The notes beneath the pieces were generated by a model. That model was not told the DNA's origin. It worked only from the letters and a program-made list of their open reading frames with translations, and made no database searches. A program made the translations under genes and the position numbers. Of a stretch of DNA of 64,000 nucleotides, positions 53,356 through 63,100 are shown in pieces; position 1 is the stretch's first letter, and the number at the start of each line of letters is the position of its first letter. Origin of the DNA: Cladosporium sp. IMV 00045 (Eukaryota > Ascomycota > Dothideomycetes > Cladosporiales > Cladosporiaceae); the NCBI GenBank assembly GCA_001931905.2, contig MSJI02000745.1, forward strand, positions 1-64,000, written 5' to 3'.

Positions 53356-54416
53356 TCAATCATAAAAGCAGGCGTCGGGCTTGTGCACGCAAATCTTGCC
53401 GCTTGAATTGGACTTCAGCACAATCCTGGGATCCTTCTCGCTGGCCTTGACGGTCTTGCCGTTCACTTCCTGCTCTTCGGTCAGGATGTCCTCGACCTTT
53501 CCATCCACGAATCCAGGCAAGGCTTTCCAGTGTGCATCCTGGCCTTTCTTGGGCAACCTGTCAGCTGAGCCTCTCTGAGCAGGCTCTTCGTTCTTTTGGT
53601 GCTTCGAGCCGACAGTGCCCTTGCTGTCTCCATTGCTGGACTTGTCGTCTTGCTTCTTGCTGTTGCCATTCGTCTGACCCTTGCCGGCGTTGCCCTTTTG
53701 GCTCTTGTTGCTGCCACTCTGTTTGCCACGAGAGCGCTTCTGGCCGGCTTTGACTTCTTCGCCGTCTTCTTCGCCTTCTCCCTCATCACCATCCTCTTCG
53801 TCTTCGTCTTCATCGTCATCCTCCTGATACTCCTCCTCGCCATCGTCCGCCTCAGCAGCATCCTCACCGTCATCCTCATCACCATTCTTCTGCTGCTTCT
53901 CCTGTTTCTTCTTCTCCTCATACTTCTCTTTCTCCTCCTCGTTGGCATTCTCTCTACTCTCCTTCGCCTTCTGTGTGTTTCCAACAAATTGTTTGCCCTC
54001 CTTACTACCCTCCTGCTTCTTCTGATCGGTCTCCTCCTTCTCCTTCTCGCTCATCTGCTCCCACGCTTTCTTGGGCAGGTATCTCTTCTCAGTGCCATCG
54101 TCCTGCTTAGCATTGCCAGAACCCTCCTTGGTCTGCCATTCCTCTTCAGTCCATTCGGACAGATGCTTTTGAGAATTGTCTTGCTCTGACTTGTCAGTGT
54201 TGTAGCCGCCGCCACGCTTCTTGTATCTGGATTCGCCACCTGTTAGCGGAAGACCCTGGTGTTGTGGTTCATTGGCCTGTCGACTTACTCCGAGGCCATC
54301 ATCTGAGCCTTTCTCGCAGACCATTGGCCCGGTGCACCACCCTTGTCGCTATTGTGGATTTCCTCCTTTACTTCATCGCGAAGCTTGGGGTCGCTGTACT
54401 TGTCTTTGGGAGGCAT
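53356..54416 (-). CDS. DUF5872/Hypervirulence-associated TUDOR-domain protein
   Basis: Two exons (54289-54416 and 53356-54226, 62-nt intron) give 332 aa. The N-terminus MPPKDKYSDPKLRDEVK, then GGAPGQWSARKAQMMASEYK across the splice, then WQTKEGSGNAKQDDGTEKRY and LPKKAWEQMSEKEKEET, is the DUF5872 block. A long Lys/Glu coiled region and a very acidic tract (about residues 165-205, Asp/Glu runs) follow. The C-terminal segment, GKVEDILTEEQEVNGKTVKA through PRIVLKSNSSGK, matches the small TUDOR-like Hypervirulence domain. The molecular role is not established. Confidence 0.85.
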
Positions 54417-55543
54417 GATGACTGTTACACTGAGTTTGTATTGGAATTGTAAGTTGTGTAGTTTCGCAATTTATGAATTGAGTCAATAAGATGATTATAG
54501 GAACCAGAAATCTTTCACCAAAAGCCTACGCTTCGAACCTCTTTATACCACTGTCCTACCCAGCCATTGGACAATGTGCGCGTCACAACGACGCGCTGCT
54601 AAAGTGGTTGCGCATCAATGCGAACATGCAAAGTCGTGACATCACCAGTAATGGGCCAGCCATGGACGACGAGACGGCACAGAGTTTCGAGCAAATCGTC
54701 AATGATGATGAAAGTGATCGACACCGTACCTGGTCGGCGGGTGGCAGATCGATCGGGAGCGCTGTACCAGAACCCTATCAAACTATCTCACCAAACCCTA
54801 CGATCTAAGCCAATACTCCATCACGAAAACTTGAAACCTTCAAGCAGCCATTACCCCAGCTCCCAACTGCGCTATTCGGAGAATTGTCAAAAGGCGCTAA
54901 ATATCGCGGTTTTCAGGGCTGGCTTTAATGCCTTGCTTGGTAATGAGGGCTGAGCGGCAGTCTTGAGGGCTCACCACTGGCACTTATTCGAAGTGCCGAA
55001 AAAGTTTTGCTTCATGATAGTCATGGTCTTGATGATGACAAGTAACGGCTGATGTGGCTTGCTAGGGCAGCGAGGGCGGTTCAGGAGGATTTGTCTCAGG
55101 TTTTGGGTGTGGATGGTGTATCCACTGCCGCCGCATTCCTGAAGCCATGTTTTTCGAATGCATAGCAACGACGTGACTTGTCGTATTTCAGCTTATTTTA
55201 CAGTTCCTCAGGTACGATTGACGAATGTGCAATATGACACGACCATACTCGGAACGTCGTCTCGTCATTCGAGAATACTATTCATTTCATTCATCAAACG
55301 AAGAGTCTAGCTAAGGAATGTCAGGCTTCTAATAAATCGCAAATCTTTCCTTTGTTCAACACAGCCTTCCGCTTTCAGACGCGACTTGACGAGATTGCAA
55401 AGGAACAAAGTACCGCTTATTATATGTGCAGATGAAAAGGTGCGAATGCTGTTAATAAGTGCTTGTTAAATGTAGGTCACCATATCCAAATCGAATACGA
55501 AACCAGATAACAGCCAAATCGCAAAACCCAGCGCAACGCAATA
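54417..55543. other. Intergenic region
   Basis: Upstream of the TUDOR gene and of the small protein at 55544. Contains short open frames only. A stretch near 54530 has tRNA-box-like fragments but no cloverleaf. Confidence 0.5.
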
Positions 55544-55900
55544 ATGGCCACAACCCACACCATGATCAACGACTTCGTCGGCCTGCCCATCATCGTCTCA
55601 GACTACGATGCACTAACAAGCAACTCGACATCAAACTCCAATCTCGCTCATGCTGAACAATCTGCTCCTCCCACTCCCCGCCAACCAAGTACACCATCAA
55701 TAACAAGCAGCACAACAACGCAGCAGAACTGGAGCACGGGGTTCTCAGACTTCGCCGATGAGCTCTGGGCCAAAATGACGCAAGGGATGAAGCAGAAGCT
55801 GCGCGATGCCTGTGTGGAAGTGTTGAGAAAGACCGAAGACGCTGAGTCGAAGGAGCATATGAGTTGGCAGTACGATGATGATGCTCGGTTCCTTGATTAG
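55544..55900 (+). CDS. Small uncharacterised protein
   Basis: Single exon, 118 aa. The N-terminal 30 residues look folded (MATTHTMINDFVGLPIIVSD), a Ser/Thr/Pro/Gln-rich linker spans about 32-65, and a C-terminal amphipathic helix (FADELWAKMTQGMKQKLRDA) follows. The sequence is plausible protein rather than random frame, but I recognise no family. It is convergent with the next gene, with an 84-bp gap. Confidence 0.45.
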   Translation: MATTHTMINDFVGLPIIVSDYDALTSNSTSNSNLAHAEQSAPPTPRQPSTPSITSSTTTQQNWSTGFSDFADELWAKMTQGMKQKLRDACVEVLRKTEDAESKEHMSWQYDDDARFLD

Positions 55901-55984
55901 AAGAAGTCGAATCTGTCTTCCTCTGGCCACCATTGGTATAATGATAATCTTCCATGATCTCTCTCTGCTTGCTAGAATGTCCTC

Positions 55985-56671
55985 CTACTTCGTCACATTC
56001 CTAATCGCGCTCTCCATGAGAACCTTGTCATACTGCTGGTGCAGCCACTGAATGTGACTCGGCATAGGCCCAGCAGCACTCCCACTCTTATACCCACTCA
56101 GCCCATTGTAGAACACACTCTTAAGCCCAAACTCCACCACGCCCTGCTCCTGCTTAACCTCCGCCGTCATTTCAAACAACCCATCACTCTCGCGCGCATC
56201 CCGCGTCCTAGGCGAGTCTCCACAGCGCACCATGACACTCTCCGGCGTCTTCGAGACAACCTCAAAGTGATCCGTGATCAACGTGCCGACTTCATAAGAA
56301 CTCTCCTCCAACTCCTTCCTATCCCACAAATGCCCCGCCGTCTCCGGGCCACGGTACTTCTTCTCCAGATACCTGCGCTGGTAGGCGTAGCCAATGCCGC
56401 TCCACACGCCCGCGCAGAACTTCTCCGCCAGCTTGCCTTCTTTTTCCAGGTACTCGGGCTTGATCTGCGAGAGGGGCACTTCGCGCAGGCAGATGTCCTG
56501 CGTCACGGGGGAGTTGTACGGGTTGTAGCGCGCGTAGTGCGTCGTGTTGAAAATGTAGTCGCTCGCGGGGACGGGCAGGATGCGGTTCTTGCGGGTCATG
56601 GCCACGAAGGTGCCGGCGCCGGCCAGGGCGCCCCAGCCGGCTAGGCCGATGGTTTTGGAGATCACTCCCAT
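55985..56671 (-). CDS. Conserved fungal protein with N-terminal membrane segment
   Basis: Single exon, 228 aa. A Gly/Ala-rich hydrophobic N-terminus (ISKTIGLAGWGALAGAGTFVAM) may be a membrane anchor or mitochondrial signal. The rest is soluble and globular-looking: NPYNSPVTQDICLREVPLSQ, KFCAGVWSGIGYAYQRRYLE, and a beta-rich C-terminus with SVMVRCGDSPR. I recognise this as a type of conserved ascomycete hypothetical protein but cannot assign a function. Confidence 0.75.
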   Translation of the reverse strand: MGVISKTIGLAGWGALAGAGTFVAMTRKNRILPVPASDYIFNTTHYARYNPYNSPVTQDICLREVPLSQIKPEYLEKEGKLAEKFCAGVWSGIGYAYQRRYLEKKYRGPETAGHLWDRKELEESSYEVGTLITDHFEVVSKTPESVMVRCGDSPRTRDARESDGLFEMTAEVKQEQGVVEFGLKSVFYNGLSGYKSGSAAGPMPSHIQWLHQQYDKVLMESAIRNVTK

Positions 56672-57002
56672 TTTTTAGTTGTGGATTTGCGAGGTCGTTT
56701 GAAAGTGGGTGGGGTCGGTGTAGCGAGTGTGTGTGGCAAGCGACTGGGTTGTGTTTGTGTAAAGGGAGGGGAGAGAGAGGAAGAGGTTTCAATGGCTCTC
56801 TTGCTCGAGTGAGGGCAAGCTGAAGAGCGTGACGTACCTCGGATCGGGCTTTGAACTTGAAGAAATGCAACAAAAATGGCTACGATCTCCGACGAGCTGT
56901 TTTACAATGTAATGTGAGTCTAAGATAAATAGAATTGAAAGCTGTGATGTTCACAATGGCAATTTCAGACTGTACAGGGTATTATTTGCGATGTATCACA
57001 GT
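56672..57002. other. Intergenic region
   Basis: Upstream of the gene ending at 55985 and 3' end of NOC4. Contains GT-rich and GA-rich stretches only. Confidence 0.55.
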
Positions 57003-58676
57003 CTACGACGTCTTGATGGCCTTCTCCAGCATCGAGCCGAGATCGTTCAATCCTCCCTCTTCAGCCGTTATGATTCGCTTGGGGATCTCAAACTCCACGA
57101 CCGGTGCCTTCTTCAATGCCTTTCCGAGCTCTGCATCAACAAGGCTGCTGTACGAGTGATCCAGGAAATCCTCCAAGTGGTAGTCACGCTTGGTGAACTG
57201 CTCGCCGATGATCTTGGCGAGAGTAGCGACGTTAGGGTGGTAGTGACATGAGAGCGTGTCTAATTCCCACAGACTGCTCTCGATCGCGCGAGTATGCATT
57301 GGGTCGGGCTCGTTGGGGTCGAACAGGTCGTCCATGCCAGAAGTCTCATAGTCTGAATTCTGAGTATAAATGGCGTGGGCTGGGTGATATGTGCGGTGCA
57401 GCATGAACGTGCAAGTCGGGTGGGATTTGAGCATGTTGTAGGTCCAGGGCACGATCCAGACGATAGCGCCAGGAGGAGCTTGAAGAGAGAGTCGCGCGAA
57501 GCGCTTGATGAAGCTCGCCACCAGCGCAGCCGGCAAATGCGTAGAGGCCATGCAAGAGTCGAGCAATCGGAAGAAACGACTGCGGTGCTTGCTGTGTAGC
57601 ACGTCCTCGTCCAGTAGAGAGTACAGTTTGGGGTAGAACTCGGGGTAGTCGATGTTCTTCTTTGTGATAAGATGGAAGATGCCGCTCAATGCAAGAAGCG
57701 CAGTGCTTCCTCCAGCATTGAAGGAATCGGTGAGGAAGTCGGTCAGGGTCTCTACTTTGGTAACGAACCAAGGCAGGATTTGTCGGGCCATCATGTTGAG
57801 GATTTTCTTGCGGTGATCGACCGTCAGAGGTGATCGGAAGATGCTGAGCCAGCCTTCTTGTGCCATCTTCAGGTGCGCCGAGAGTGATAGCAATGGGTGC
57901 TTCTTCGACTGTGGTGGTTCGCCGTACCAGTCCTCCAGCTGCTCCTGGGCCTCGGGGATACCTTCGATCTTCGAAAGCAGATCAAGCGCATTCGACAGCC
58001 GGGATTCCTCGCGGTTGGCCTCCTCCTCGAAGTATTGCTTGATTCCCATGAACGTGTAGAATCGCACATCGTCGTGTTCCTCCACGTACTTGTCCACAAA
58101 TTCCTGCCTGGCGCCGTCGGCCTCCACATTCTCCAACAAAGCCTTCAAAATCAAGGTGAACACGGACTGGGGTGTCCTCCACGCCTGCTCGGCTCTCTTT
58201 GGCTCCTGCGAAACCTCCTCCTTCGCTACCCTCATCAACAGCGTCAGGGCTGTGCTCTCCAATGCGCCGTCGGAGGCTGCAAACCACGAGCTCACGCCTT
58301 GCACGTACTCACGCATGCGCTGCCTCAGCATTTGCACAGTCTGCACATCCTTCTCTGATGCCTCTTTACGTCTCACGAGTGCTTCGCTTGCGATCAGCCG
58401 GCAGAAAACTCGACAGAGTGCGACGGCCGCAAGAGTGGCAGTCTCTGGTTGCTTCCCCGCCTTGGAGACATGTTTTTGGAGAATCGCAATGTTGCCGTAG
58501 TAGTCGGGTGATTCCAGTACATGGGCCTCGAGTTCCAAGATCTGCGCCTGCGAGTCCTCCGAAGTGGTGGTCGTCTTTGGTGCCTTTCGAGATTTCACCG
58601 CGGTTGTTTTCGTAGGTGCATCGCCGCTCCTCTTTCTCTTGCGAGCAGCATCGTCCTTTGCGATCACGCCAGGCAT
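57003..58676 (-). CDS. NOC4: Nucleolar complex protein 4 (CBF/Mak21 family)
   Basis: Single exon, 557 aa, like yeast Noc4 (about 550 aa). A basic N-terminus (AARKRKRSGD) suits a nucleolar protein. The CBF domain lies in the C-terminal half, with YPEFYPKLYSLLDEDVLHSK, then FRLLDSCMASTHLPAALVAS and FIKRFARLSLQAPPGAIVWI, then HPTCTFMLHR, all typical of Noc3/Noc4/Mak21. DPNEPDPMHTRAIESSLWEL is a strong family block. Noc4 pairs with Nop14 for 40S subunit maturation and export. It is divergent from ATP4 with only 224 bp between start codons. Confidence 0.95.
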   Translation of the reverse strand: MPGVIAKDDAARKRKRSGDAPTKTTAVKSRKAPKTTTTSEDSQAQILELEAHVLESPDYYGNIAILQKHVSKAGKQPETATLAAVALCRVFCRLIASEALVRRKEASEKDVQTVQMLRQRMREYVQGVSSWFAASDGALESTALTLLMRVAKEEVSQEPKRAEQAWRTPQSVFTLILKALLENVEADGARQEFVDKYVEEHDDVRFYTFMGIKQYFEEEANREESRLSNALDLLSKIEGIPEAQEQLEDWYGEPPQSKKHPLLSLSAHLKMAQEGWLSIFRSPLTVDHRKKILNMMARQILPWFVTKVETLTDFLTDSFNAGGSTALLALSGIFHLITKKNIDYPEFYPKLYSLLDEDVLHSKHRSRFFRLLDSCMASTHLPAALVASFIKRFARLSLQAPPGAIVWIVPWTYNMLKSHPTCTFMLHRTYHPAHAIYTQNSDYETSGMDDLFDPNEPDPMHTRAIESSLWELDTLSCHYHPNVATLAKIIGEQFTKRDYHLEDFLDHSYSSLVDAELGKALKKAPVVEFEIPKRIITAEEGGLNDLGSMLEKAIKTS

Positions 58677-58900
58677 TTTTGTGAAATTTCACTTTTTTCA
58701 ACCGAACAAATCTACTGTTGCGATCTTCCATCTACAAAGCCGCCCAAAAAAGTCCATCCGCCAAGTCTGCTTCTCACTCATTCGGGAAAGGTCGGCGCGG
58801 ACATATCCGTTCCTCGATTGAACTTGCGCGGGTGAGGAGAGCTTCGAGGCCAGTCTGGGACGACGACAGCGCATTCATCCTCTCATCCAACACCTCAAAA
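58677..58900. promoter_or_regulatory. Bidirectional promoter between NOC4 and ATP4
   Basis: The 224 bp between divergent ATGs must hold both core promoters and leaders. It pairs a ribosome-biogenesis gene with a mitochondrial ATP-synthase gene, both growth-linked. Confidence 0.6.
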
Positions 58901-59846
58901 ATGGCCAGCCGTATCGCAAGCCGCGCCATGGGTATGCGACGCCCGCCTCGACTCGTCTCCGCGCAACATTGGCCGTACTGACCTTCCTCCCAGGCGCCGT
59001 CAGGGCCCGCCCTACCCTCCCCCTCCGCTCCGCCGCGCCGGCCATCACCACCTTCTCTACCTCCGCCTCGCGCCAGCAGAATGCGCAGGTCCCCCAGAAG
59101 GAGCCCAAGGAGGCCGCCAAGTCCGTCCTCGACTCTCTGCCCGGTGACTCTCTTGCCTCCAAGATCGGTATCCTCTCCGCCGGTACCGGTCTCTCCGTGG
59201 CCGCCATCAGCAACGAGCTCTACGTCGTCAACGAGGAGTCCATTGTCTTCTTCTCCCTCCTGACCATCTACTACGGTGTCTACAACTACGTCGGCCCCAT
59301 GTACAAGGAGTTCGCCAACAACTACTCCAACAAGATCACGAACATCCTGAACGCCGCGCGCGAGGACCACACCAACGCCGTCAAGACCCGCATCAGCAGC
59401 GTCTCTGACCTCGGCGGTGTCATCGAGACCACCAAGGACCTGTTCGCTGTCTCCAAGGCACGTAATCACCAGCGCAGGAATATTGTTTATGGGATGGGAG
59501 GATGAAAGAGAGAAAGGCTTGACTAACACCCCGAGCAGGAGACCGCCCAGCTCGAGGCTCAGGCCTACGAGATGGAGCAGAAGACCGCCCTTGCCGCCGA
59601 GTCCAAGTCCGTCCTTGACTCTTGGGTCCGCTACGAGGGCCAGGTCAAGCAGCGCCAGCAGCAGGAGCTCGCCCAGAGCATCATTGCCAAGATCGAGAAG
59701 GAGCTCGAGAACCCCAAGGTCCTCGACCAGATCCTCAAGCAGAGCGTTGCCGACGTTGAGCGTAAGTGTTTCTCGATGTCTCGTTCTTCGCCTGCAGGCT
59801 ATGGCAAGCTAATATCATTACAGGCATTGTTGCCCAGAAGGCTTAG
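58901..59846 (+). CDS. ATP4: Mitochondrial F1F0 ATP synthase subunit 4 (subunit b)
   Basis: Four exons (58901-58931, 58994-59457, 59539-59761, 59824-59846) give 246 aa, the normal size. The presequence (MASRIASRAMGAVRARPTLP) is basic and acid-free, ending near STSASRQQ. Two membrane helices lie around KIGILSAGTGLSVAAIS and ESIVFFSLLTIYYGVYNYVG, then the long stator helix (NNYSNKITNILNAAREDHTN and onward). Intron 2 (59458-59538) begins GCACGT and ends GCAG: the frame and family sequence VSKETAQLEAQ require a GC-AG intron. The last exon is only 23 nt (IVAQKA). The protein is part of the peripheral stalk in the inner mitochondrial membrane. Confidence 0.95.
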
Positions 59847-60614
59847 ATACCATCACGTGACGGGTTGGTGCGAAGTTGAATCACGAGACGGGCGGTGTGT
59901 AAATAGAGAAGCAGATATGAGGTGGCCGTGTATCATCAAATTTCTCATTTGTGACCCGAATCTCTTTTGGTCTTACTCGAGAGCCTGCCGTCCTCCGTCC
60001 AAATCCGCGCCCTTATCCAATTTCTGTCCAGCGGAAAAGAGCAACCTGCAAAAAAGTGGCCTATCAATAATGTCGGAACTGGGAAAAATACGATATTCCA
60101 ATGCTCGCAGTCTCTCACATAACGGTACTTCAACGCCTCCAGCTTTCGAAAGACGAGACAGTGAAGTCAGCCCCTCCAGACCTGCAGATACCCCTCACGC
60201 CATGTGCACCAAGCAGAGAACATACCATCTTCCAGTGCACGAGCTCCTATTGGACACTATATGGTTCGATGTGGGGCAGAAAAGGTTAAGATGAGCAATT
60301 ATCAATGGTTCACTAAACAACAGAAATACCAAGAGAAGGAAGTTGTTTGAGAAAGTTTTATGTGGTCGTGAGCGGCTTCTGTTACGCTCAGAAACCTTAT
60401 GAAATGCAACATGGCTTCGAGGGAGCTTGAGGCGAGCTCTGCGAAGTACGGGCATATAGACGAAGAGACCGAGTCGAGTGATATGGGCGCCAGATCGATC
60501 AAGATACCTATCTTGGCGATATTGAAGGTTTGGTCTACTTCCAAAACGTAGACAATCACCGTTGATGCAAACCGATCAATTGCAATTTCTTTCCTACATC
60601 AAGATTCACTGAAA
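59847..60614. other. Intergenic region
   Basis: 3' regions of ATP4 and the SH3BGR-like gene. Open frames of 60-90 codons overlap on both strands without motif. Nothing supported. Confidence 0.55.
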
Positions 60615-61693
60615 TTAATCCTCCACGCTCTTAACAGCATCCTCAGGCTTCTTCGCCTCTTGCTGCCCGACAGTCTTGCCCTCGCCGACCTGCATGCCCT
60701 CCACGCCCTTGGCGACGCTTTCAACATCCTCGGAAGAAGCGGCAGTCTCCTCCTCAGAAACGGCAGTCTTGCCCTCCACTTTCTTCACCTCCTCGCTCGT
60801 GCTGGGATTCTCCTTCTCCGCCTCCGTCTTAACAGCCACAGGGTCAGCAGGGGTTGCCGTACCGGACTGCACAGCGCTAGCCGGCACGCTCAGGTGGTCG
60901 TACTTCGACGACTTCTCTTCGGCTGATGCGGTCTCTTTCTGCTGTTCCTCCTCCTTCTTCTCCGCCGGCGTGGCTGTTCCGGAAACAATGGCGCTAGCCG
61001 GCGCGCTCAAGTGATCATATTTGGAGTCAGAGGCTGTGGAGATGCTCTTCTCTTTCTCGGCGGGAGCTGAGGTCATGCTTTCGGGTTTGGCGGCAGCTTC
61101 GGGCGAGGACTTGGGCAGCGGGTTGTTGCGGGCTGCGATTTCGGATGCGCCTGGGAGAGCGATGGGTTGCTGGGGTGCAGATGCAGCAGCAGCAGGAGGC
61201 GTAGGAGTTACTTTCGCTGAGCCTGCTGTTGCAGTGGCTTTGACGGGGAGAGGCGGCGCCAGGGTGGGTGCTACGGGTGCTCCTGCTGGGGGACATGGGC
61301 CGATGCTCTCTTTGAGCTCGCCGAACTCGTTCCACTCTTCGACTTGCTCAAGATCCTGACCATCATTCATGGTCAGCATGTGTCTTCTCCATTGTGCTGA
61401 CTAGCTAACAACATTCATTCCAATCCGCCGTGGAACTCACATACACCGATCACAAAGCCCTCCTTGACCAAGCCAGGCAGCTTCCTCTTGCCGGCTCTCC
61501 TGCCCCATAGTCGACGAGCTTTATCGTCGGTGGCGACGTCGACGGCCTGAAAGGGAATCCTATTCGCTTTGAGGATCGTTTCCATGCGCGAGGTGGCGGT
61601 GATGATGTGCGAGCTGCCGGCGGTCAGGGAGGTGTAGAGGAACAGACGAGGGTCTTTTTCCAGCTCGCTAAGGTCTTGCGGTCCGCCTGACAT
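60615..61693 (-). CDS. SH3BGR/glutaredoxin-like protein with repetitive acidic tail
   Basis: Two exons (61445-61693 and 60615-61355, 89-nt intron) give 329 aa. Residues about 15-100 form a thioredoxin-like fold of the SH3BGR type: LFLYTSLTAGSSHIITAT, then METILKANRIPFQAVDVATD, then KRKLPGLVKEGFVIG joined to DLEQVEEWNEFGELKE. The CxxC of true glutaredoxins is absent, as in this family, so it is probably non-catalytic. The tail is Ala/Pro/Glu/Ser-rich and disordered and contains two copies of a SKYDHLS...SGTATPA motif about 40 residues apart. Function in fungi is not known. Confidence 0.82.
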
Positions 61694-62081
61694 TGTGGTG
61701 GATTAAAAATCGGACAAGGTGGTATTTCGGTAGTTTGTTGTATATGATATGCTTGTGAGTTATGTTTGGCTTTGAACAATGGGAGTTTGGCTTGCTTGAT
61801 GTTCACATGAGCTCTTGAAGCTCTCCCTGTGACGAAACGCGGGGAATTTGACTTCAGCTGGCTGCAGTCCGGTCTTCTGCTTGTTCCAGACAACGAACTG
61901 TATGTAGACAAGCAGATATGTATCCGACTGCAAATAGACCATGATATTCCATGAAGGTTGAAATCGATTCGAAATTCAACAAAAGGTCACAGCCAGTGTA
62001 ACACACCTAATCAAATCACACCGCGTACAGCACACTCCCATCAAGCATCCCATCCCATTCCCAAACGTATAAAATCAATCA
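61694..62081. other. Divergent intergenic region
   Basis: Upstream regions of the SH3BGR-like gene and the alpha/beta hydrolase. No coding feature. Confidence 0.6.
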
Positions 62082-62975
62082 ATGATGCCCACAGTCACGC
62101 TCAGCAACAACATAACCCTTAACTATGAAATCTCCGGCCCCCCAAGAGGCCAATGGCTAGTCCTAATCAACGGCCTAGCCGACGACCTCCAAACCTGGTC
62201 CTCCAACATCCGCTCCTTCACTTCCTCCAACTACCGCGTCCTCGCCTTCGACAACATCGGCATAGGCCACTCTTCCCGCCCTCCAGGCCCCTACACCGCT
62301 CGCTCCATGGCCGCAGACCTCCACTCCCTCCTCATTTACCTCGACATCACGCGCTTTCACCTCCTCGGCGTCAGCATGGGCGGCATGATCGCACAGTCCT
62401 ACGCCCTAGCCTACCCCAACGGCAGCCCACAAGCCCAAGGCAGGGAAATCTTGAGCTTGAGCCTCTGCTGCACGTATGCGCAGCCCTCGCCCTTCTGCGA
62501 GCGCATGTTCGCTTTCTGGGCGGATGTGGCGGCGCGCATGGGCGTGAGGGACGTCATGCGGGATGTCACGCTTTGGGCTTTCACAGTGGAGTTTTTCAGG
62601 CGAAGAAGGGAGGAACTGGAGGCTGTTGAGAGGTCGATGGAGAGGTTGGAGATGTCGCTGGAGTGCTATTTGGCGCAGCTAAATGTTATTCGGACGTTTG
62701 ATTCGGTGGGTGAGTTGGTGGGGTTGGAGAGGGAGGGGAGGAGGTTGGGTGGGTTGGAGAGGGGGAAAGTTATGGTGTTGGCGGGGGAGGAGGATATTCT
62801 GATCCCTGTTGTGTTGAGTAGGGAGCTTTGTGAGTTGATTTCGGGGGCGGTGTGGAGGACGAGTCGGGGTGGGCATGGATGTTTGGTAGGTTCACCTTGC
62901 CGCAAGGACGATATCATGCTGACAATAACCTCGCAGTGGGAGTTTCCGGATAAGTTTAATAGTAAGGTCCCTTGA
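62082..62975 (+). CDS. Alpha/beta-hydrolase fold protein
   Basis: The frame is open throughout (297 aa), but a 51-nt GT-AG intron at 62886-62936 probably interrupts it; splicing gives 280 aa and the natural ending GGHGCLWEFPDKFNSKVP. The oxyanion region is LINGLADDLQTWS, the nucleophile elbow is GVSMGG with Ser near residue 98, the acid is in GEEDILIPV near 238, and the catalytic His is in GGHGC near 265. The lid region (about 130-200) is Arg/Glu-rich. Esterase or lipase-like; substrate unknown. Because the intron length is a multiple of three with no stop, retention would still give a protein, with 17 extra residues right after the His. Confidence 0.85.
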   Translation: MMPTVTLSNNITLNYEISGPPRGQWLVLINGLADDLQTWSSNIRSFTSSNYRVLAFDNIGIGHSSRPPGPYTARSMAADLHSLLIYLDITRFHLLGVSMGGMIAQSYALAYPNGSPQAQGREILSLSLCCTYAQPSPFCERMFAFWADVAARMGVRDVMRDVTLWAFTVEFFRRRREELEAVERSMERLEMSLECYLAQLNVIRTFDSVGELVGLEREGRRLGGLERGKVMVLAGEEDILIPVVLSRELCELISGAVWRTSRGGHGCLVGSPCRKDDIMLTITSQWEFPDKFNSKVP

Positions 62976-63100
62976 ATTTTTGAGCTCACAGGAGGCAAAT
63001 TCTTGAGAGAGATGTCCGGCGCAATCGGTACTGTACATTCCCAGACGTCTATGCTACATTATCCTAATATTATTCCAGCCGTGATGATTCATTACTTTGT

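Noticed and set aside
54500..54600. Possible minus-strand tRNA near ttcgaacc
   Set aside because: A TTCGAA-like box is present but no cloverleaf stems could be formed by eye.
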